Assembly: GCF_011300455.1 (NCBI RefSeq)
Contig: NZ_CP049869.1
Location: 2,507,501 to 2,571,500, forward strand
Length of the DNA stretch: 64,000 nt
DNA from: Sphingomonas piscis
Lineage (GTDB): Bacteria; Pseudomonadota; Alphaproteobacteria; Sphingomonadales; Sphingomonadaceae
Reading direction: 5' to 3'
The stretch's first letter is position 1. Each line of letters starts with the position of its first letter. Under the pieces are notes generated by a model. That model saw only the letters and a list, made by a program, of their open reading frames with translations, was not told where the DNA came from and ran no database searches. Shown here one piece after another: positions 54,343 through 64,000 of the stretch. A program made the translations under genes and the position numbers.

Positions 54343-55746
54343 TCAGTCGTCGCGGTAGGCGAGTTCGAAATTACCCCAGCGCTGGCCGCCGAAGTAGAGC
54401 GGAACGAAGACGTTCTTCACCGGCACGAAGCGGTCGCCAAGCTCCATCCGGTAGGTTCCGAGCATGGCCGGCTTGTCGCTCTCCACGGCCTTGCGCGTCG
54501 TCTCGTCCATGAAAATGCGCTTGTTGCGGCAATTGGCGTCATTCCACACCGGATCCCTGCTGGGCGGCTGGCTACGCTCGCTGAGATGCGTCGGCAGATA
54601 GCCGTTCACGTCGGTGATGGCCGAGCCGATGATGCGCGGATCCCCCGCTTTGAAGCGGTCGAGGATCGGTCGGACATAGGCGTCGGCGAAGTTGCAGAAG
54701 CGGCTGTCATACTGCTCAGGATTGGAGCCCTGGATCAGCCGATAGTCGCGGTCGAACACATCATCCATCGTGATCATGTTGCCGGCAAGCCCGCGCTCAA
54801 CTGCTTGAGTGATCATTCGCGCCGCGTCCTGCGCCGTCAGGATCAGCGGCGTATCGTCGATAGCCGCCCCGGAGTTTGCGAGCGTGTCGAGCATGGTGTT
54901 GGAAAGCTGCTCCAGCCCATGCAGGCGATCCTCCGCCTTAACGAGGTCGCGGCCGTTGACGCGGATGTCACTGGCAAAGCCGGTCAGGCCCGCCTTCACC
55001 CGGTCCACGCTTAGCTGGATGAGCCCCGTCGAATTAGCGATGCCGTCGGTGCGCTGGTCGACCAGTTCCACGATCTCTGCCACTTCGCGAACATTGTTAC
55101 TGATCTCGTGGAACGTGCTTTGTGCGGCTCGGCTACGCTCGACACCCCGGCGGATCTCAGACGTGACGGCGCCGGCTTCGCGGTTCAACTCGCCGATCGT
55201 CGCCGCGATCTGGGTGGTTGCCGCGCGTGTGTCATGGGCCAGCTTCTTCACTTCGGACGCAACCACCGCGAAGCTGCGACCGGCGTCGCCGGCGCGAGCG
55301 GCCTCGATGGTGGCATTCAGCGCCAGCATGTTGGTCTTGCGGGCGATCACCTCGATGCTGGTCGACACGACCTCGACCTGGTGCATTGCCTCCGCAAAGC
55401 CCGCCAGACGGTCGCCGAGTTGCACGACCAGGTCGGTAATGCCCTTGAAGTCGGCAATCGTCGCCTCGATGGCTTCGCGACCGAGGTGAAGCTTGGACTT
55501 GGCCTGTTCCGATAGCTGTCGCGCCTGGTCGGTCGCCTCGGCGACCTGCGCCTGATCAACGAGCAGGGTGCCCGTGACCTCTTCCAGCTGGTCGAGCACT
55601 TTCAAATTCTGCTGGAGGCGCGAGGCGACGCCTTGCACATAGCCGGAGACGTCGCTGCATTCCATGGACAAGGTGCCGCAGTCCCGCGCCACCGCGCGGA
55701 TGGCGTCTTCGGCGACCTGTTCAATGCCGTGCGTGGCCAACATCAT
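54343..55746 (-). CDS. Soluble methyl-accepting chemotaxis protein with C-terminal sensor-like domain
   Basis: 467 residues without membrane helices. Residues 60-300 are the signalling coiled coil, with hairpin tip [20 protein letters not shown] and [18 protein letters not shown]. Residues from about 330 form a separate domain: [31 protein letters not shown] and [19 protein letters not shown], a pattern I know from ligand-binding parts of other chemoreceptors, there placed before the signalling domain. It should feed the CheA/CheW pair encoded at 27-30 kb. A GGGAG lies just before two adjacent ATGs. Confidence 0.88.
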   Translation of the reverse strand: MMLATHGIEQVAEDAIRAVARDCGTLSMECSDVSGYVQGVASRLQQNLKVLDQLEEVTGTLLVDQAQVAEATDQARQLSEQAKSKLHLGREAIEATIADFKGITDLVVQLGDRLAGFAEAMHQVEVVSTSIEVIARKTNMLALNATIEAARAGDAGRSFAVVASEVKKLAHDTRAATTQIAATIGELNREAGAVTSEIRRGVERSRAAQSTFHEISNNVREVAEIVELVDQRTDGIANSTGLIQLSVDRVKAGLTGFASDIRVNGRDLVKAEDRLHGLEQLSNTMLDTLANSGAAIDDTPLILTAQDAARMITQAVERGLAGNMITMDDVFDRDYRLIQGSNPEQYDSRFCNFADAYVRPILDRFKAGDPRIIGSAITDVNGYLPTHLSERSQPPSRDPVWNDANCRNKRIFMDETTRKAVESDKPAMLGTYRMELGDRFVPVKNVFVPLYFGGQRWGNFELAYRDD

Positions 55747-56073
55747 GCTCCCGCTAACCTAGGTTGGCCTTAGAAAGCAGTTCCTGCGACTTTCTTAACC
55801 GCGTTTCATGGTGCCACGGCTTTGTCGTCGCAGAGACCCAAAATCGTGAGTTTTTCCAGTACGTAGGTGCAGGGTTTGCAATCCAGGTTGCACAGGTTTC
55901 AGCGGCGGCCGTGGTCATCCGCCGGCATCGTTGCAAAGTGGAAGTGCGACTGACATGTCTCCAAGCATGACATCGCAAGACGTTCCACCCAGAATGCAGA
56001 CGTGGGTTTACCTCCCGGGCGTGCTCCGGGGAACGCTGCTCGTCACTGCGACGATCCGAAGCATTCGCGTTCT
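55747..56073. other. Intergenic gap between divergent chemoreceptor and hydrolase genes
   Basis: About 330 bases. No frame here looks like a gene. It should hold promoters for both neighbours; I could not assign boxes with confidence. The open frame of the hydrolase extends into the right end without similarity. Confidence 0.45.
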
Positions 56074-56832
56074 ATGACAGCTGCGAAGGTGCAGCACTGG
56101 AACGCGTCCGACGGGGTCGAGCTTGCTTTTCACGAAGTGGGTGAGGGAGCGCCCGTTATTCTCCTGCACGGTCTTTTTTCTAGTGCTGAGGTGAACTGGA
56201 TCAAGTTCGGGCATGCAGCGAGAATTGCCGAGCAAGGCTTTCGCGTGATCATGCCGGACCTCAGGGCACACGGCCTCAGCGGCAAGCCTCACGATCCCGG
56301 TGCTTACCCGAAGAACATTCTAGTCCGCGATCTTCACGAACTGATCGCGAGGCTCGACTTAACCGAATACCTGCTCGGCGGATTTTCGCTGGGGGCGCGG
56401 ACCGTGCTCGAGGCGGTGGTCGGCGGCATGATGCCCGAACGTGCGGTCCTCGCGGGGATTGGTTCGGACGTGCTGACCAATTGGTCACGGCGAAGCGGTT
56501 TTTTTCTGGAAGCGATCCGGCGCTTCAATGAAGTGGAGCGCGGGGACCCTCATTGGCTGTCGGTCCAGTTCATGAAGACGATGAAGATTGACCGCGTCGC
56601 CGCTACGCAACTTCTCGGCAGCATGGTCGACTACGACAGTAGTGATGCCGTCGCCGCCGCCTTCACCATGCCGACCTTGGTCGTTTGCGGTAGCGAGGAT
56701 GATGAGAACGGGTCAGCAGAGGATTTAGCGCGACTGATCGGTGCGCAGTTCACCGAAATTCCCGGCACTCATATGAGTTCGGTCACGAGCCCCGAACTTG
56801 GCATGGCGATCGCGCATTTTCTGGCGTCTTGA
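56074..56832 (+). CDS. Alpha/beta hydrolase
   Basis: 252 residues with the alpha/beta hydrolase fold: APVILLHGLFSSAEVNW (oxyanion hole), nucleophile Ser105 in LGGFSLGARTVLE, acid in VVCGSEDDENG and a His in PGTHMSSV. Such enzymes cleave esters or related bonds; the substrate is not deducible. ATG 56074 matches the family N-terminus; an upstream ATG at 56002 lacks similarity. It is a single-gene unit ending in a stem-loop. Confidence 0.88.
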   Translation: MTAAKVQHWNASDGVELAFHEVGEGAPVILLHGLFSSAEVNWIKFGHAARIAEQGFRVIMPDLRAHGLSGKPHDPGAYPKNILVRDLHELIARLDLTEYLLGGFSLGARTVLEAVVGGMMPERAVLAGIGSDVLTNWSRRSGFFLEAIRRFNEVERGDPHWLSVQFMKTMKIDRVAATQLLGSMVDYDSSDAVAAAFTMPTLVVCGSEDDENGSAEDLARLIGAQFTEIPGTHMSSVTSPELGMAIAHFLAS

Positions 56833-56840
56833 CGCAAGAA

Positions 56841-56864
56841 GGGGCGCCTCTTTCGAGACGCCCC
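56841..56864. terminator. Stem-loop between convergent genes
   Basis: GGGGCG-C-CTC, loop TTTC, GAG-A-CGCCCC form a ten-base stem with one mismatch between the ends of the hydrolase gene and the convergent gene at 56884. It could stop transcription from both sides, though no T run follows. Confidence 0.6.
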
Positions 56865-56883
56865 ATTAACCTAGATCCTTGGT

Positions 56884-57204
56884 CTACAGGTCGGAAGTTC
56901 CGCCCGACGAACCCACGCCTGCATTGCCAAGGTTGGTCGAGCCAGTCGTTCCAAGATCGCCCGACTGGCGGCTGCTGAGCTGCTCCGACCACTGTCCGAT
57001 CTGGTCGCTAAGACCGCTTAGCTGCTCGCTGATCTGGTTGCGGCGCGACCAGAGGAATACGCCTGCGCCGACGGCGGCGGCAGCCGCCACCGCGGCGGTC
57101 GCCGGACGCTCGCGGGCATAGTCCACGACGGCGCCGCCGGTATACTGGCTACGGCTGTCGCGATTGCTGTTGTTCCGGTTGCTTCGATTATTGTTGTTCG
57201 CCAT
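56884..57204 (-). CDS. Small membrane protein with Asn/Ser-rich N-terminus
   Basis: 106 residues. An Asn/Arg/Ser-rich start (NNNNRSNRNNSNRDSRS) is followed by one membrane helix (TAAVAAAAAVGAGVFLW) and a polar, probably helical then Gly/Ser-rich tail. AGGAG lies six bases before ATG 57204. The layout resembles the DUF883-like class of ribosome- or membrane-associated small proteins, but I cannot assign it with confidence. Confidence 0.65.
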   Translation of the reverse strand: MANNNNRSNRNNSNRDSRSQYTGGAVVDYARERPATAAVAAAAAVGAGVFLWSRRNQISEQLSGLSDQIGQWSEQLSSRQSGDLGTTGSTNLGNAGVGSSGGTSDL

Positions 57205-57312
57205 CTCGGCTCTCCTTTTGAAAGGTGTCGACAAGCCAAACGCCCAAGGGCGCTAAGCGTTTCGACTCTCTGTTCACAGGCGGCGAGCCGATAAGGCTGC
57301 GCGGCGAAGCGC

Positions 57313-57792
57313 TTAGAGCTGACCCAACAAGGTTTCGGCGCTGGAAGCGCTATATTCGCCAGGCGCTTCGACGTTCAGCTGCTCAACCACGGCGTCGTTG
57401 ACGATCATGGAATAACGTTGGCTGCGCTTGCCCATTCCGAACTTGGAGCCGTCGAAGGACAGCCCGATCGCCTCGGCAAAGGCACCGTTCCCATCCGCCA
57501 GCATGGTAATGTCTTCCGACCCGTCGCTCTTGTTCCAGGCCGCCATCACGAACGGATCGTTGACCGAGATGCACGCAATCTCGTCGACGCCCTTGCCCTT
57601 CAGCTCGCCGGCTTTCTCGACGAAGCTCGGCAGATGGCGCGCGGAGCAAGTGGGCGTGTAGGCGCCTGGAACCGCGAACAGCGCCACGCGCTTGCCGCCG
57701 AAATATTCGCCGGTAGTCGTAGGTTGCGGACCATCCACGCCGGCAATGGTAAGCGGCAGTTCAGGCAGGCGGTCGCCAATGGAAATGGTCAT
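57313..57792 (-). CDS. Peroxiredoxin (Prx5-like)
   Basis: 159 residues. Peroxidatic Cys49 lies in VPGAYTPTCSARHLPSFVE, the AhpC/TSA-type Prx5 motif, followed by ISVNDPFVMAAWNK and a RYSMIVNDAVVEQLNVE segment. It reduces peroxides with glutathione or thioredoxin as donor. A GGAGAGA site precedes ATG 57792; the open frame upstream is antisense to yqgE. It is divergent from yqgE across about 96 bases. Confidence 0.95.
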   Translation of the reverse strand: MTISIGDRLPELPLTIAGVDGPQPTTTGEYFGGKRVALFAVPGAYTPTCSARHLPSFVEKAGELKGKGVDEIACISVNDPFVMAAWNKSDGSEDITMLADGNGAFAEAIGLSFDGSKFGMGKRSQRYSMIVNDAVVEQLNVEAPGEYSASSAETLLGQL

Positions 57793-57888
57793 GTTCTCTC
57801 TCCAAGCTTGGACGAGCCGCGCCATAGGACGGTCAAACAGCCGCCTCAAGACTTGCTCCCGACACTTGGCGATTCCATTGTCGGTGCA

Positions 57889-58449
57889 ATGACAACGCCG
57901 CCTTTCCTCTCCGGCAAGATGCTGCTCGCCATGCCTGGAATGGCGGATCCACGGTTTGAGCGATCGGTGACGTTGTTGTGCGTCCATGACGAAAATGGTG
58001 CTGTCGGCATCGGCATCGGTCAGAAGCGCGCCGGGATGCGGTTTCGAGCCTTGTTGAAGCAGCTCGACATCGATCCGGGGCAGGCGCCGGATTGCGCGGT
58101 CCACCATGGCGGACCGGTAGAGCCGGGACGAGGGTTCGTTCTTCACTCGAGCGATTGGGGCGGCCAGGATTCGCTTCACGTCGGCGGCGTTTGCACGATG
58201 ACCGGCACCATCGACGTCCTGAAGGCGATCGCGGAGGGGCGTGGACCCAAGCAGTGGGTAGTCGCGCTGGGCTATGCAGGCTGGGGTGCCGGTCAGCTGG
58301 AGGAAGAAATGACTCGCCACGGCTGGTTTGCGGCGGAGGGGCGTGCGCAGATCCTGTTCGACACGCCCACCGACGAGCGCTGGGCCGCTTGCTTCAAGGC
58401 GGAGGGTATCGATCCGCGCCTGCTTTCGAGCGAAACCGGCGCTGCTTGA
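57889..58449 (+). CDS. YqgE/AlgH family protein
   Basis: 186 residues. FLSGKMLLAMPGMADPRFER, VTLLCVHDENGAVGI, GGPVEPGRGFVLH and ALGYAGWGAGQLEEEM are conserved segments of the UPF0301 family. Its role is unproven; members affect alginate regulation in Pseudomonas. The ATG matches the family start. It ends six bases before the palindromic operator ahead of ahcY. Confidence 0.93.
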   Translation: MTTPPFLSGKMLLAMPGMADPRFERSVTLLCVHDENGAVGIGIGQKRAGMRFRALLKQLDIDPGQAPDCAVHHGGPVEPGRGFVLHSSDWGGQDSLHVGGVCTMTGTIDVLKAIAEGRGPKQWVVALGYAGWGAGQLEEEMTRHGWFAAEGRAQILFDTPTDERWAACFKAEGIDPRLLSSETGAA

Positions 58450-58454
58450 TCAAC

Positions 58455-58474
58455 ATATAAAGATATCTTTATAT
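58455..58474. promoter_or_regulatory. Perfect 20-base palindrome, probable operator for ahcY
   Basis: ATATAAAGATATCTTTATAT is its own reverse complement and stands out as AT-rich in GC-rich surroundings, 85 bases before the ahcY start. The size and symmetry fit a dimeric regulator such as the ArsR-family SahR/SamR proteins that control S-adenosylhomocysteine metabolism in proteobacteria; that link is an inference from memory. Confidence 0.7.
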
Positions 58475-58558
58475 TTGCCTTTTAGCGCGTGCGCCGCTAG
58501 GTGCGCCAGCATCCGCGCAAGCAGGCGCGCTCTCATTTCCTGAACGGAGACTATCGAC

Positions 58559-59971
58559 GTGGCGACCCAGGCTGAAACCCGTTTCGACGACTATGTGGTG
58601 AAGGATCTCAGCCTCGCTGACTTCGGCCGCAAGGAAATTGAGATCGCCGAGACCGAAATGCCGGGTCTGATGGCGCTGCGCGACGAGTTCGGCGCGTCCA
58701 AGCCGCTGACCGGCGCCCGCATCACCGGTTCGCTGCACATGACCATTCAGACCGCCGTGCTGATCGAGACCCTCGCCGATCTGGGCGCCGAGATCCGTTG
58801 GGCCTCGTGCAACATCTTCTCGACCCAGGACCATGCCGCTGCCGCCATCGCCGCGCGCGGCATCCCCGTGTTCGCCATCAAGGGCGAAACGCTGGAGGAA
58901 TATTGGGACTATGTGGTCCGAATCTTCGATTGGGGCCAGGACACGACCTGCAACATGATCCTGGACGACGGCGGCGACGCCACCATGTTTGCCTTGTGGG
59001 GCGCGCGCGTCGAGGCGGGTGAGGAACTGTTCACGCCCTCGAACGAGGAAGAGGAAATTTTCGTTGCCACCCTGCAGCGCTTCCTCAAGGAGCGTCCGGG
59101 CTACCTCACCAAGACGGTCCAGAACATCAAAGGCGTGTCGGAAGAGACCACCACCGGCGTCCACCGCCTCTACGACCTCGCCAAGCAGGGCAAGCTCCCG
59201 TTCCCGGCGATCAACGTCAACGACAGCGTGACAAAGTCGAAGTTCGACAATCTCTACGGCTGCAAGGAGTCGCTGGTAGACGCCATTCGCCGGGCGACCG
59301 ACGTGATGCTGGCCGGCAAGGTCGCAACCGTTGCCGGCTTTGGCGACGTCGGCAAGGGCTCCGCCGCTTCGCTCCGCAACGGCGGCGCACGCGTGCTGGT
59401 CACCGAAGTCGATCCCATCTGCGCGCTCCAGGCCGCGATGGAAGGCTATGAAGTCGTGACGATGGAAGAAGCGGCGACCCGCTCGGACATCTTCGTCACC
59501 GCTACCGGCAACATGGACGTCATCACGCTCGACCACATGCGCGCGATGAAGAACATGGCGATTGTCTGCAACATCGGCCACTTCGACAGCGAGATACAGA
59601 TCGGTGCGCTGAGCAACATGAAGTGGACGGAGATCAAGCCGCAGGTCGACGAGGTCGAGTTCCCGGACGGCAAGAAGATCATCGTGCTCGCCAAAGGCCG
59701 CCTGGTGAACCTGGGCTGCGCGACCGGCCACCCGAGCTTCGTGATGAGCTCCTCCTTCACCAACCAGGTGCTGGCTCAGATCGAGCTGTGGACCGGCGGC
59801 GAGAAGTATAAGAACGACGTCTACGTCCTTCCCAAGCATCTCGACGAGAAGGTGGCGGCGCTTCACCTCGACAAGCTGGGCGTGAAGCTCACCAAGCTGA
59901 ACGACAAGCAGGCCGCATACATCGGTGTCAGCACCGAAGGCCCGTTCAAGCCGGAACATTACCGCTACTAA
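58559..59971 (+). CDS. ahcY: Adenosylhomocysteinase
   Basis: 470 residues. NAD-binding [20 protein letters not shown], substrate segments [15 protein letters not shown] and [19 protein letters not shown], and the C-terminal [20 protein letters not shown] with the ...YRY end are all typical. The enzyme splits S-adenosylhomocysteine, the product of all methyltransferases, into homocysteine and adenosine. The GTG start has GGAGA about nine bases upstream. It is a single-gene unit flanked by the palindrome and a strong hairpin. Confidence 0.98.
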   Translation: MATQAETRFDDYVVKDLSLADFGRKEIEIAETEMPGLMALRDEFGASKPLTGARITGSLHMTIQTAVLIETLADLGAEIRWASCNIFSTQDHAAAAIAARGIPVFAIKGETLEEYWDYVVRIFDWGQDTTCNMILDDGGDATMFALWGARVEAGEELFTPSNEEEEIFVATLQRFLKERPGYLTKTVQNIKGVSEETTTGVHRLYDLAKQGKLPFPAINVNDSVTKSKFDNLYGCKESLVDAIRRATDVMLAGKVATVAGFGDVGKGSAASLRNGGARVLVTEVDPICALQAAMEGYEVVTMEEAATRSDIFVTATGNMDVITLDHMRAMKNMAIVCNIGHFDSEIQIGALSNMKWTEIKPQVDEVEFPDGKKIIVLAKGRLVNLGCATGHPSFVMSSSFTNQVLAQIELWTGGEKYKNDVYVLPKHLDEKVAALHLDKLGVKLTKLNDKQAAYIGVSTEGPFKPEHYRY

Positions 59972-59984
59972 ACAGAGCCGCGTG

Positions 59985-60019
59985 ATTAGGGGCTTTGCAG
60001 CGGCGCTGCGGCCCCTAAT
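59985..60019 (+). terminator. Strong hairpin after ahcY
   Basis: ATTAGGGGC pairs with GCCCCTAAT, and inside GCAGC pairs with GCTGC around GGC. No T run follows. It most likely ends the ahcY transcript before the DivL-like gene. Confidence 0.7.
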
Positions 60020-60051
60020 GTCACCGCGATGACGGACGGCGGGCAGGGGCA

Positions 60052-62406
60052 ATGACAGGCGAGACGACAATCTTCGTCGCGCTTGGGCTCGCCTTCGTCT
60101 GGCTGGCAGTGGGCGTAACGCTGGCACTCGTGGGTGCTCGCCGGGTACGCGATGCGAGCCGCCTCGGTGCCCGCCTTCAAGACATGCGATCGCTGGTCGC
60201 ATCGTCGCCGAGCCGGGCGATCCTGATCCACCCCGGCGGTGGGGTCGAAGCCGACCCACGGTTGATTCGCGAACTCGGCTTCGAAACGGCGCCGAAGAAG
60301 ATCGACGATCTTGCCGGCGACGAAAGGGGTCTGGCCAGCGTAGATGGCGCCGCGTTGATCTCTGCGCTGCGAAACGCCGCGATTTCGGGCGAACGGGTTG
60401 AAATGACCGTTCGTGTCGCGGGCAGCAGCCGCATCCTGCGGGCGGAAGCGGGGCCTGCACCAGCGCCGCGCGCCCCCGGTACCATGCTGTTGTGGCTAAG
60501 CGACGTCACCGCGGGCGAGGAAGGTAAGGCGGAGATCTCCCGCCGCCTCGGCCAGACGGAGGCGGCGCTCAACTCTTTGACCCACCTCATCGAAGCGGCC
60601 CCCTTCCCAATGTGGTACCGCAATCCGGAGTTGGAGCTTGGGCTCGTCAATTCCGCCTTCGTGGCTGCCGTTGAGGCGCGGGACGCTGCGGACGTGATCG
60701 GCCGCGGCATTGAATTGGTCGATGGTGCCGGCAGCCAGGCGGCGCGCGAAGCGGCCAAGCGAGCCCTTGCCAACAGCACACCCGACATCCGCATGCAGCC
60801 GGCGATCATCAACGGTGAACGCCGCATGCTCCGGGTGGCCAATGTGCCGCTGCCGACAGGCGCAGTAGCGGGCTTTGCCGTTGACGTTCAGGACTTGGAA
60901 GACGCCCGTTCCGAGCTGGCGCGGCATATCCAGTCGCAGCGCGAACTGGCGGACCACATGACGGCGGGCGCGATCCAGTTCGATGCCGATCGCACCGTGA
61001 ACTTCTACAATCGGCCGTTCGCGGTTCTGGCTCAGCTGGACCCGGAATGGCTGAGCGACCAGCCGGAGTTCGACCGCGTCTTGGAGCGAATGCGCGACAA
61101 CAACCGGTTGCCGGAAACGCGCGACTTTCCGGCATGGAAGGAAGAAAGACGTGGCTGGTTCACCAGTGCGGAGGAGGTGCTGGAGGAGGAGTGGATCCTC
61201 CCCAACGGCGATCACTTGCGGCTGGTCGCGCAACCGATCCCCGACGGCGGGCTCCGCATGTTCCTGGAGGATCGGACGGAGCAGGTGCGGCTCGCTTCCG
61301 CGCGCGACACATTGCTTCGGGTCCGCGCAGCGACGTTCGACAATCTGTTTGAGTCCATCGCGGTGTTCGCGAGCGATGGGCGCCTCTACTTGTGGAACCG
61401 CCGCTTCAGCGATGTCTGGGACTTGGACGATAGCTGGCTGAGCGAACACCCGCGCGTCGATGAGCTGGTGCCCGCAATGGCGCGGAAGCTCGTCAACCCA
61501 ACGGCAGCTGCGCAGATCCGGGAGGTCGTTCGCCAGACCACCAACGAACGCAAGGCTGCGAGCGGCCGGATTTCGATGACGGACGGGCGCTATTTCCAGT
61601 TCGCCGCCGTTCCGCTTCCCGATGGCAATGCCCTGCTGACCTTCCTGGACGTCACGGACTCGAGCCGGATCGAGGCGGCGCTTCGCGAACGCGCTGCGGC
61701 GTTGGAGGAGGCGGACCGCGTCAAGACCGACTTCGTCGCCAATATGAGCTACGAACTGCGGACGCCTCTGACCTCGATCGGCGGCTTCGCGGAGATGATC
61801 GCCAACGGCTACGCCGGCGAGCTTAGCCCGACCGCCGAAGACTACGTCAAAGCGATCCTCGATGCGGTGGCGCGGTTGTCGCGCCTGGTCGACGATGTGC
61901 TCGATCTTACGACGGGCGATGCGCGCGGTGTGACGCTCGATCGTGAGCGGGTCGATGTTGGCGGCCTATGCCGGACGGCATTGCAGGCCGCGTCGCAGCG
62001 CTCGGCGGAGAAGTCGCAGAAGCTGGAGGCAGTGATCGATCCGTCGACCGGCTATGTGACGGGAGATGCGCGCCGGCTCCGGGAGTCCATGGAGCATGTG
62101 CTCTACAATGCGGTCGCCTATACCGACCCCAAGGGAACCATCCGTCTTGAAGCCAAGGGCGACGATACCAGCGTCACCGTGACGATCGCGGACAATGGGT
62201 CCGGTATACCGGCGGAGGACATGCCGCGCGTGTTCGATCGCTTCCACCGGGTCGCCGAGGCGAATGTCAGCGGCGAAGCGGCGCTTGGCCTCGGCCTGCC
62301 GTTGACTCGACAGTTCATCGAAGCGCACGGCGGGACGGTTCAACTGGACAGTGAAGTCGGCAAGGGCACGCGCGTCACCATGACCATCCCTCGTGGCACC
62401 CGGTGA
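60052..62406 (+). CDS. divL: DivL-like PAS histidine-kinase homologue with Tyr at the phospho-acceptor site
   Basis: 784 residues: one N-terminal membrane helix (about 7-28), three or four PAS-like domains (roughly 45-150, 175-285, 300-410, 430-540), a dimerisation helix and a GHKL ATPase with HVLYNAVAYTDPKG, IADNGSGIP and LGLGLPLTRQF. The H-box reads FVANMSYELRTPL, so Tyr567 replaces the His, the hallmark of DivL. In Caulobacter DivL controls CckA and thus CtrA. The downstream order tsaE, amgK, murU fits my recollection of alphaproteobacterial divL loci. Its stop overlaps tsaE (GTGA). Confidence 0.88.
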   Translation: MTGETTIFVALGLAFVWLAVGVTLALVGARRVRDASRLGARLQDMRSLVASSPSRAILIHPGGGVEADPRLIRELGFETAPKKIDDLAGDERGLASVDGAALISALRNAAISGERVEMTVRVAGSSRILRAEAGPAPAPRAPGTMLLWLSDVTAGEEGKAEISRRLGQTEAALNSLTHLIEAAPFPMWYRNPELELGLVNSAFVAAVEARDAADVIGRGIELVDGAGSQAAREAAKRALANSTPDIRMQPAIINGERRMLRVANVPLPTGAVAGFAVDVQDLEDARSELARHIQSQRELADHMTAGAIQFDADRTVNFYNRPFAVLAQLDPEWLSDQPEFDRVLERMRDNNRLPETRDFPAWKEERRGWFTSAEEVLEEEWILPNGDHLRLVAQPIPDGGLRMFLEDRTEQVRLASARDTLLRVRAATFDNLFESIAVFASDGRLYLWNRRFSDVWDLDDSWLSEHPRVDELVPAMARKLVNPTAAAQIREVVRQTTNERKAASGRISMTDGRYFQFAAVPLPDGNALLTFLDVTDSSRIEAALRERAAALEEADRVKTDFVANMSYELRTPLTSIGGFAEMIANGYAGELSPTAEDYVKAILDAVARLSRLVDDVLDLTTGDARGVTLDRERVDVGGLCRTALQAASQRSAEKSQKLEAVIDPSTGYVTGDARRLRESMEHVLYNAVAYTDPKGTIRLEAKGDDTSVTVTIADNGSGIPAEDMPRVFDRFHRVAEANVSGEAALGLGLPLTRQFIEAHGGTVQLDSEVGKGTRVTMTIPRGTR

Positions 62407-62821
62407 TCCTGGTGGACGAGGGGGCGACCCGCGCGGCGGGTGGGCGGCTTGCAGCCGCTGCGCGCGAAGGCGATGTGATCCTGCTGTCCGGCGATTTGGG
62501 GGCGGGCAAGACGACTCTGGCGCGGGGCTTTCTTGAAGCGTTGGGCCATGCAGGCGACGTGCCGAGCCCCAGCTTTGCAATCGTCCAGCCCTACGACGCG
62601 TTGGTGCCGCCTGTGTGGCATGTCGATCTCTATCGGATCGAGGATGCTGGCGAGTTGGCCGAACTCGGCCTCGATGCCGCGGACGATGGCATTCTGCTGG
62701 TTGAATGGCCGGAACGCGCGGGCGAGGGCGCATGGCCGCACGCCTTGCGGCTGACCTTGAAGGCCGAAGCAAGCGGCGCGCGATCCTTGACAGCAATCGT
62801 TCCTCCGGCATGGGAACAACG

Positions 62822-62837
<16 letters not shown>
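62403..62837 (+). CDS. tsaE: tRNA t6A37 biosynthesis ATPase TsaE
   Basis: 144 residues with Walker A LSGDLGAGKTTLARGF and the family segments VPSPSFAIVQPYD, VWHVDLYRIEDAGEL and ILLVEWPER. It partners TsaB/TsaD in making t6A37, the substrate that MtaB, encoded at 43109, further modifies. The GTG start overlaps the divL stop. Confidence 0.95.

Positions 62838-64000
<1,163 letters not shown>

Noticed and set aside
58450..58558. SAH or SAM riboswitch before ahcY
   Set aside because: The leader is short and lacks the conserved riboswitch helices; the palindrome is a better explanation.
58469..60460. 663-codon minus-strand open frame
   Set aside because: It lies antisense to ahcY and the start of the DivL-like gene, and its translation is Arg/His/Asp-rich low-information text with no motif. 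High GC and codon bias in the real gene produce it.

Overview
The window looks like chromosomal DNA of a pigmented, motile sphingomonad (Alphaproteobacteria, order Sphingomonadales). The main evidence is a carotenoid cluster with ketolase, hydroxylase and zeaxanthin glucosyltransferase genes, a ChpT-type phosphotransferase and a DivL-like pseudokinase from the alphaproteobacterial cell-cycle network, a phage-shock operon under an apparent sigma-54 promoter, and high GC with many 1- or 4-base stop/start overlaps (GTGA, ATGA, TGATG). The species cannot be named from this sequence.

Layout. 1-5 kb: carotenoid genes crtY(partial)-crtI-crtB-crtX, converging on crtW-crtZ, enough to make glycosylated keto-/hydroxy-carotenoids of the astaxanthin type. 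5-16.2 kb: a lower-GC accessory block of methyltransferases and glycosyltransferases (probably surface glycan or protein decoration) with gene remnants, a short dispersed repeat and a tRNA-Lys at its right edge. 16.3-21.8 kb: the rod-shape operon mreB-mreC-mreD-mrdA-rodA, with mreC frameshifted. 22-26.6 kb: mutL, a secreted GH43 glycosidase and a secreted serine hydrolase. 26.7-32.6 kb: chpT followed by a chemotaxis operon cheA-cheW-cheY-cheB-cheR. 32.7-35.3 kb: an AmpD-like amidase, a SWIB-domain protein, RNase P RNA, a frameshifted DnaJ-like protein and sufE. 35.4-38.8 kb: the phage-shock operon pspA-pspB-pspC plus three small coiled-coil membrane proteins, with divergent pspF. 38.8-45 kb: a small hypothetical gene, superoxide dismutase, an ABC-2 exporter (ATPase frameshifted), yciB, ftsY, mtaB and dapF. 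45-50.5 kb: a Gly/Arg/Pro-repeat protein, ffh, rpsP, rimM, trmD and rplS, with an inserted antisense flavin oxidoreductase gene. 50.5-58.5 kb: an S9 dipeptidyl peptidase, asd, a GFA-family enzyme, a soluble chemoreceptor, an alpha/beta hydrolase, a small membrane protein, a peroxiredoxin and yqgE. 58.5-64 kb: a palindromic operator, ahcY, the divL-like gene, tsaE, amgK and the start of murU.

How it fits together. Cell-envelope functions dominate: shape (mre/mrd/rod), peptidoglycan recycling (amidase, AmgK, MurU), membrane-stress response (Psp), protein targeting (Ffh and FtsY both present) and surface decoration. ChpT and the DivL-like protein both belong to the CckA-ChpT-CtrA control circuit, which in alphaproteobacteria governs motility and division; the che operon and the chemoreceptor fit that.

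The most notable observations are the expanded psp operon, in which five consecutive membrane proteins share a C-terminal heptad-like motif; the DivL-like kinase with Tyr at the phospho-acceptor position; a chemoreceptor whose apparent sensor domain lies after its signalling domain; a perfect 20-base palindrome before ahcY; a divergent pair of paralogous zinc-knuckle methyltransferase-like genes; and a small repeat family punctuating the accessory block. Three otherwise intact genes (mreC, dnaJ-like, ABC ATPase) each carry one apparent single-base loss in a C/G run, which suggests sequence error more than real gene loss.
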